Shown here: in pieces, positions 61,512 to 64,000 of the stretch
How positions within the stretch are numbered: the first letter of the stretch is position 1
Layout of the letters: each line of letters begins with the position of its first letter
NCBI GenBank assembly: GCA_034522055.1
Contig: JAXHLS010000002.1
Span: 2,623,549 to 2,687,548, forward strand
Length of the DNA: 64,000 nucleotides
Source of the DNA: Gammaproteobacteria bacterium
GTDB taxonomy: Bacteria > Pseudomonadota > Gammaproteobacteria > JAABTG01
Direction of reading: 5' to 3'
Made by a program: the position numbers and the translations under genes
Notes under the pieces: generated by a model
What the model was told of the DNA's origin: nothing
The model's input: only the letters and a program-made list of their open reading frames with translations
Database searches by the model: none

Positions 61512-62449
61512 ACCAGCTACGTGACGCTTTGGAGGAGTATCTTGCCGTGCGCCGGAGCCTGGGATTTGGCCTGCGGATACCGGCGAGCTTGCTACATAAC
61601 TTTGTCTCCTTTCTGGAAGCCAACGAGGCGACCTATATTACCCGAGCGTTGGCGATTCGCTGGGCCGAACAACCCCGCGACGCGCAGCTAGCCACATGGG
61701 CGGGGCGCCTGGGAGTGGTGCGTCGCTTCGCCCGCTGGCGCAGCGTGACCGATCCGCGCACCGAGATCCCACCGGATGGCCTCTTGCCTTACCGCTACCA
61801 CCGTAACCCTCCTTACATTTACACCGATGAGGAGATCGAGCGGCTCCTTGGCGCCGCCGCAGGGCTGCCTTCCGCCAATGGCCTGAAAGCCCGCAGCTAC
61901 TTGACGCTGTTCGGCCTGCTTTCCGTCACGGGCATGCGCGTAAGCGAAGCACTCATGCTCGATCGTGTGGATGTCGATTTGGAGCAAGGAATCCTTACCA
62001 TACGACGCACGAAGTTCGGCAAGTCACGGTTGGTGCCAGTCCATCGCTCAACCCGCGATGCGCTGGAAAGCTACGACACGCAAAGAACGCGTGTGTTTCC
62101 CCGCCCGGAAACACCGGCATTCTTTCTCTCCGAGCGTGGTCGACGCATCACGGAGTGGAGCGCGCGTTACACCTTCGCGAAACTCTCCCAACGGATCGGC
62201 CTGCGCGGCGCCGCGAAGGGTCACGGGCGCGGACCGCGGATTCATGACATGCGCCACCGATTTGCGGCCCGCACGTTACTGCAATGGTACCGCGCGGGGG
62301 TCGATGTCGAGCACGAGTTACCCAAGCTTGCCACCTATCTTGGCCACGTTCACGTGAATGAGACCTACTGGTATCTCGAGGCCGTCCCGGAACTCCTCCA
62401 GTTGGCCACCAAGCGCCTGATGGAGAAGGCCGAGGAGGTCCGCTCATGA
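61508..62449 (+). CDS. Tyrosine recombinase, second gene of inner RIT (RitB type)
   Basis: 313 aa from ATG 61508, which overlaps the previous stop; the frame is open from a GTG at 61484. Catalytic residues: TGMRVSEALMLD (Arg), HDMRHRFAARTLL (HxxR), LGHVHVNETYWYLE (His, Tyr). The homologous gene of the outer element (63520-64000 plus 59892-60087) shows the same FGKSRLVP block. The stop overlaps the third gene (ATGA). Confidence 0.92.
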   Translation: MNQLRDALEEYLAVRRSLGFGLRIPASLLHNFVSFLEANEATYITRALAIRWAEQPRDAQLATWAGRLGVVRRFARWRSVTDPRTEIPPDGLLPYRYHRNPPYIYTDEEIERLLGAAAGLPSANGLKARSYLTLFGLLSVTGMRVSEALMLDRVDVDLEQGILTIRRTKFGKSRLVPVHRSTRDALESYDTQRTRVFPRPETPAFFLSERGRRITEWSARYTFAKLSQRIGLRGAAKGHGRGPRIHDMRHRFAARTLLQWYRAGVDVEHELPKLATYLGHVHVNETYWYLEAVPELLQLATKRLMEKAEEVRS

Positions 62450-63441
62450 TCGCCAACAGCTTTCCCGCCATGCTTCAATCCTTTTTCACGGAGCGCCTAT
62501 TTCGGCAACGCTGCGCCAGCGGACACACCATCGCTGGATACCGTGATGCCTTCCGTCTTCTTCTGCGTTACGCAGCAGAACGCCTCGGCACAGCGCCCTC
62601 GAAACTGCGGCTCGAGGATCTCGATGCGTCCTTCATCGGGCAGTTCCTCGATCATCTCGAACAGGAGCGGGGAAACAGCGCGCGCACCCGCAACGCCCGC
62701 CTGGCTGCAATCCATTCGTTCTTTCAATATGTCGCTTTGGAGGAGCCCGCCCATGCGCTGCTTTGCCAGCGCGTCCTGGCCATGCCGAACAAACGCCATG
62801 AGCGCCGGCTGATCGAGTTTCTCCACCGCGATGAGATCGATGCATTGATCGCCGCTCCAGACCCCTCCACGTGGATCGGCCGCCGGGATCGAACCTTCCT
62901 GACCGTGGCCGTTCAGACAGGACTGCGGGTTTCTGAACTGATCGGACTTCGCTGTCAGGACGTCGTTCTGGAAACCGGGGCCCATGTGACATGCCTAGGA
63001 AAAGGCAGAAAACAACGCGCAACACCACTGAGTGAGGAAGTTGCGGCCATGTTGGGCAGTTGGCTGCAAGAGCGTAACGGCTTGCCTCAAGAGCCAGTCT
63101 TTCCCAGCAGCCGCGGCGGGCCACTCAGCCGGGATGCGATCGAACGCCTGGTCGCAAAACATGCCAAGATAGCCGAGCAAAGCTGTCCCTCCCTGCGCCG
63201 CAAAAAAGTGACCGCCCATGTCCTGAGGCACAGCGCCGCGATGGACCTTTTGCAGCACGGTATCGATCGATCGGTGATTGCCCTCTGGCTGGGACATGAG
63301 TCCGTGGAAACGACACAGATGTATCTCCATGCAGACCTCCGCCTGAAGGAGCAGGCGCTGTCTCGCACCACGCCCCGAGGGATCGAACCGGCTCGCTACC
63401 GCCCCGACGACCAGCTGCTGGCATTCCTCGAGAGCCTGTGA
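62446..63441 (+). CDS. Tyrosine recombinase, third gene of inner RIT (RitC type)
   Basis: 331 aa. N-terminal domain with TERLFRQRCASGHTIAGYRD, catalytic domain with TGLRVSELIGLR (Arg), HVLRHSAAMDLL (HxxR) and LGHESVETTQMYLHA (His, Tyr). It ends with the RYRPDDQLLAFLESL tail shared with the outer RitC (YKPDDALVAFLKAL). The stop is at the edge of the right terminal repeats (GATTATGCCGA from 63440). Confidence 0.93.
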   Translation: MIANSFPAMLQSFFTERLFRQRCASGHTIAGYRDAFRLLLRYAAERLGTAPSKLRLEDLDASFIGQFLDHLEQERGNSARTRNARLAAIHSFFQYVALEEPAHALLCQRVLAMPNKRHERRLIEFLHRDEIDALIAAPDPSTWIGRRDRTFLTVAVQTGLRVSELIGLRCQDVVLETGAHVTCLGKGRKQRATPLSEEVAAMLGSWLQERNGLPQEPVFPSSRGGPLSRDAIERLVAKHAKIAEQSCPSLRRKKVTAHVLRHSAAMDLLQHGIDRSVIALWLGHESVETTQMYLHADLRLKEQALSRTTPRGIEPARYRPDDQLLAFLESL

Positions 63442-63497
63442 TTATGCCGACTCGAGGCACCGCCCGAGCGCCGCCAGCCGCTTTCCAGCAGCGCGAT

Positions 63498-63529
63498 TCG
63501 GCATAATCCGGTTGTCGGCATGATGACGC
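63498..63529 (-). repeat. Right 32-bp inverted repeat of inner RIT
   Basis: TCGGCATAATCCGGTTGTCG then GCATGATGACGC, the exact complement of 60108-60139. The inner partner GATTATGCCGA lies at 63440-63450. Confidence 0.9.
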
Positions 63530-64000
63530 AAGTCGTGTAGCCGGGGTCGCCGCCGTCCGTTTTGGTCGGGCAGAGTGGCGGTCAGGCGACGGAAAACGGC
63601 CCTGACGTTGTCGTAACCCAGCGGGTTGCCTTGAGTGTTGACGAACCAGTGGCAAGCCGCACGGCCGGCCAAAAAGTGGTCGCGTCGGCGCCGATAATCG
63701 GCCAATACCGCCACACTCGTAGCGTGGAGTGGCACCAGCCGGGACTTGCCAAACTTGGTGGAGCGCAACGTCAAGACCCCCTCATCGAGATCGACGTCAT
63801 CGATTGTCAACGCCAGGGCTTCGCCGATGCGCAGACCCGCGACGCTGAGTAGGCCAAATAGACAATGGTAGGTGTGATTGGCCAGTTCATCCTGGGCTGG
63901 CAGCCGCGACGCGCCCAGCAGCAAGGTTTCGATGTCCCCGTTGGTAAAGAAGTAGGGTCTTGGCGAGCGGCGGGGAAATGGCAGCAACTGTGAGGGTGGG
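63520..64000 (-). pseudogene. Outer RIT second recombinase (RitB type), central fragment
   Basis: The frame runs in from the right edge of the window and reads ...QLLPFPRRSPRPYFFTNGDI, GLLSVAGLRIGEALALTIDD (catalytic Arg), FGKSRLVPLHATSVAVLADY and PRLHDLRHH, where the inner RIT element cuts it. Reading on into the RIT end gives 27 foreign residues and a stop at 63442. The C-terminal part is at 59892-60087. Confidence 0.87.

Larger units (their letters stand above)
60088..63529 (+). mobile_element. Inner RIT (recombinase-in-trio) element, complete
   Basis: Three overlapping tyrosine recombinase genes (60267-61511, 61508-62449, 62446-63441) lie between 32-bp inverted repeats. The left repeat is 60108-60139 (GCGTCATCATGCCGACAACC then GGATTATGCCGA) and the right one is 63498-63529, its exact complement. 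ATGATGACGC flanks it directly at 60078-60087 and 63520-63529. This matches the known recombinase-in-trio element class. It is inserted in the ritB gene of another such element, at the codons for the HxxR motif. Confidence 0.87.
58783..64000 (-). mobile_element. Outer RIT (recombinase-in-trio) element, partial
   Basis: The left end carries CTATGCCGAGTT twice (58783-58794 and 58800-58811) and the complement AACTCGGCATAG at 58874-58885. It encodes on the minus strand a complete third recombinase (58897-59895) and a second recombinase gene split by the inner RIT element (59892-60087 and 63520-64000). The first recombinase gene and right end are outside the window. It is inserted in istA. Confidence 0.8.

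Overview
The window is GC-rich, densely coded proteobacterial DNA. The organism is probably a gamma- or betaproteobacterium: there is an exosortase-A-associated polysaccharide gene set, REP-like hairpin repeats and VapBC/ParDE-type toxin-antitoxin pairs. I cannot name the genus. No rRNA, tRNA or CRISPR array was seen.

Positions 1-19290 and 29910-47769 form a large surface-polysaccharide locus. It holds GT2 and GT4 glycosyltransferases, three Wzx-type flippases, three large GT-C-type membrane proteins (one of them disrupted), a GtrA/GtrB pair, two sulfotransferases, a methyltransferase, an OafA-type O-acyltransferase with an SGNH domain, an AAC(3)-like N-acetyltransferase, two beta-helix secreted proteins (one a lipoprotein) and an (alpha/alpha) toroid protein. 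Positions 35916-46236 carry the small-molecule branch typical of exosortase A (PEP-CTERM) loci: a FemAB/GNAT-like protein, an acyl carrier protein, an unusual hydrolase-2/hydrolase-1 fusion, a PLP decarboxylase and an AMP-forming acyl-CoA ligase. No exosortase, Wzy or Wzz gene is visible, so the locus probably continues to the left.

Positions 19684-29039 are the most striking part of the locus. One gene for a PTPS-related membrane protein (616 codons when rebuilt) is cut twice by two nearly identical 3.96-kb transposons in opposite orientation. Removing both elements, with one copy of each target duplication, restores a continuous reading frame. Each transposon carries a zinc-ribbon/HTH protein, a DDE transposase, a TniB/ExeA-type AAA+ ATPase, a 65-aa helical protein and a divergent SEC-C cargo gene. 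The zinc-ribbon gene is frameshifted in the left copy and intact in the right one.

Positions 47780-53161 hold dispersed hairpin repeats, a VapB/PIN pair whose toxin has an in-frame TGA, a ParE-type toxin with its antitoxin, a doubly frameshifted ISNCY-like element sitting inside one of the repeats, and a truncated ISAzo13-like transposase.

Positions 53243-64000 are a nest of mobile elements. First comes a complete second transposon of the same general plan (53243-56643, 5-bp target duplication ATAGG). Next is an IS21-type istAB relic whose istA is cut at the catalytic Asp codon by an outer tyrosine-recombinase trio (RIT) element. The ritB gene of that outer element is in turn cut, inside the HxxR-motif codons, by a complete inner RIT element with a different sequence. 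A family of tiny (55-65 aa) helical proteins lies directly downstream of the ATPase gene in all three transposon types (E1, E3, IS21). This recurring partner is the best candidate for an under-described component.
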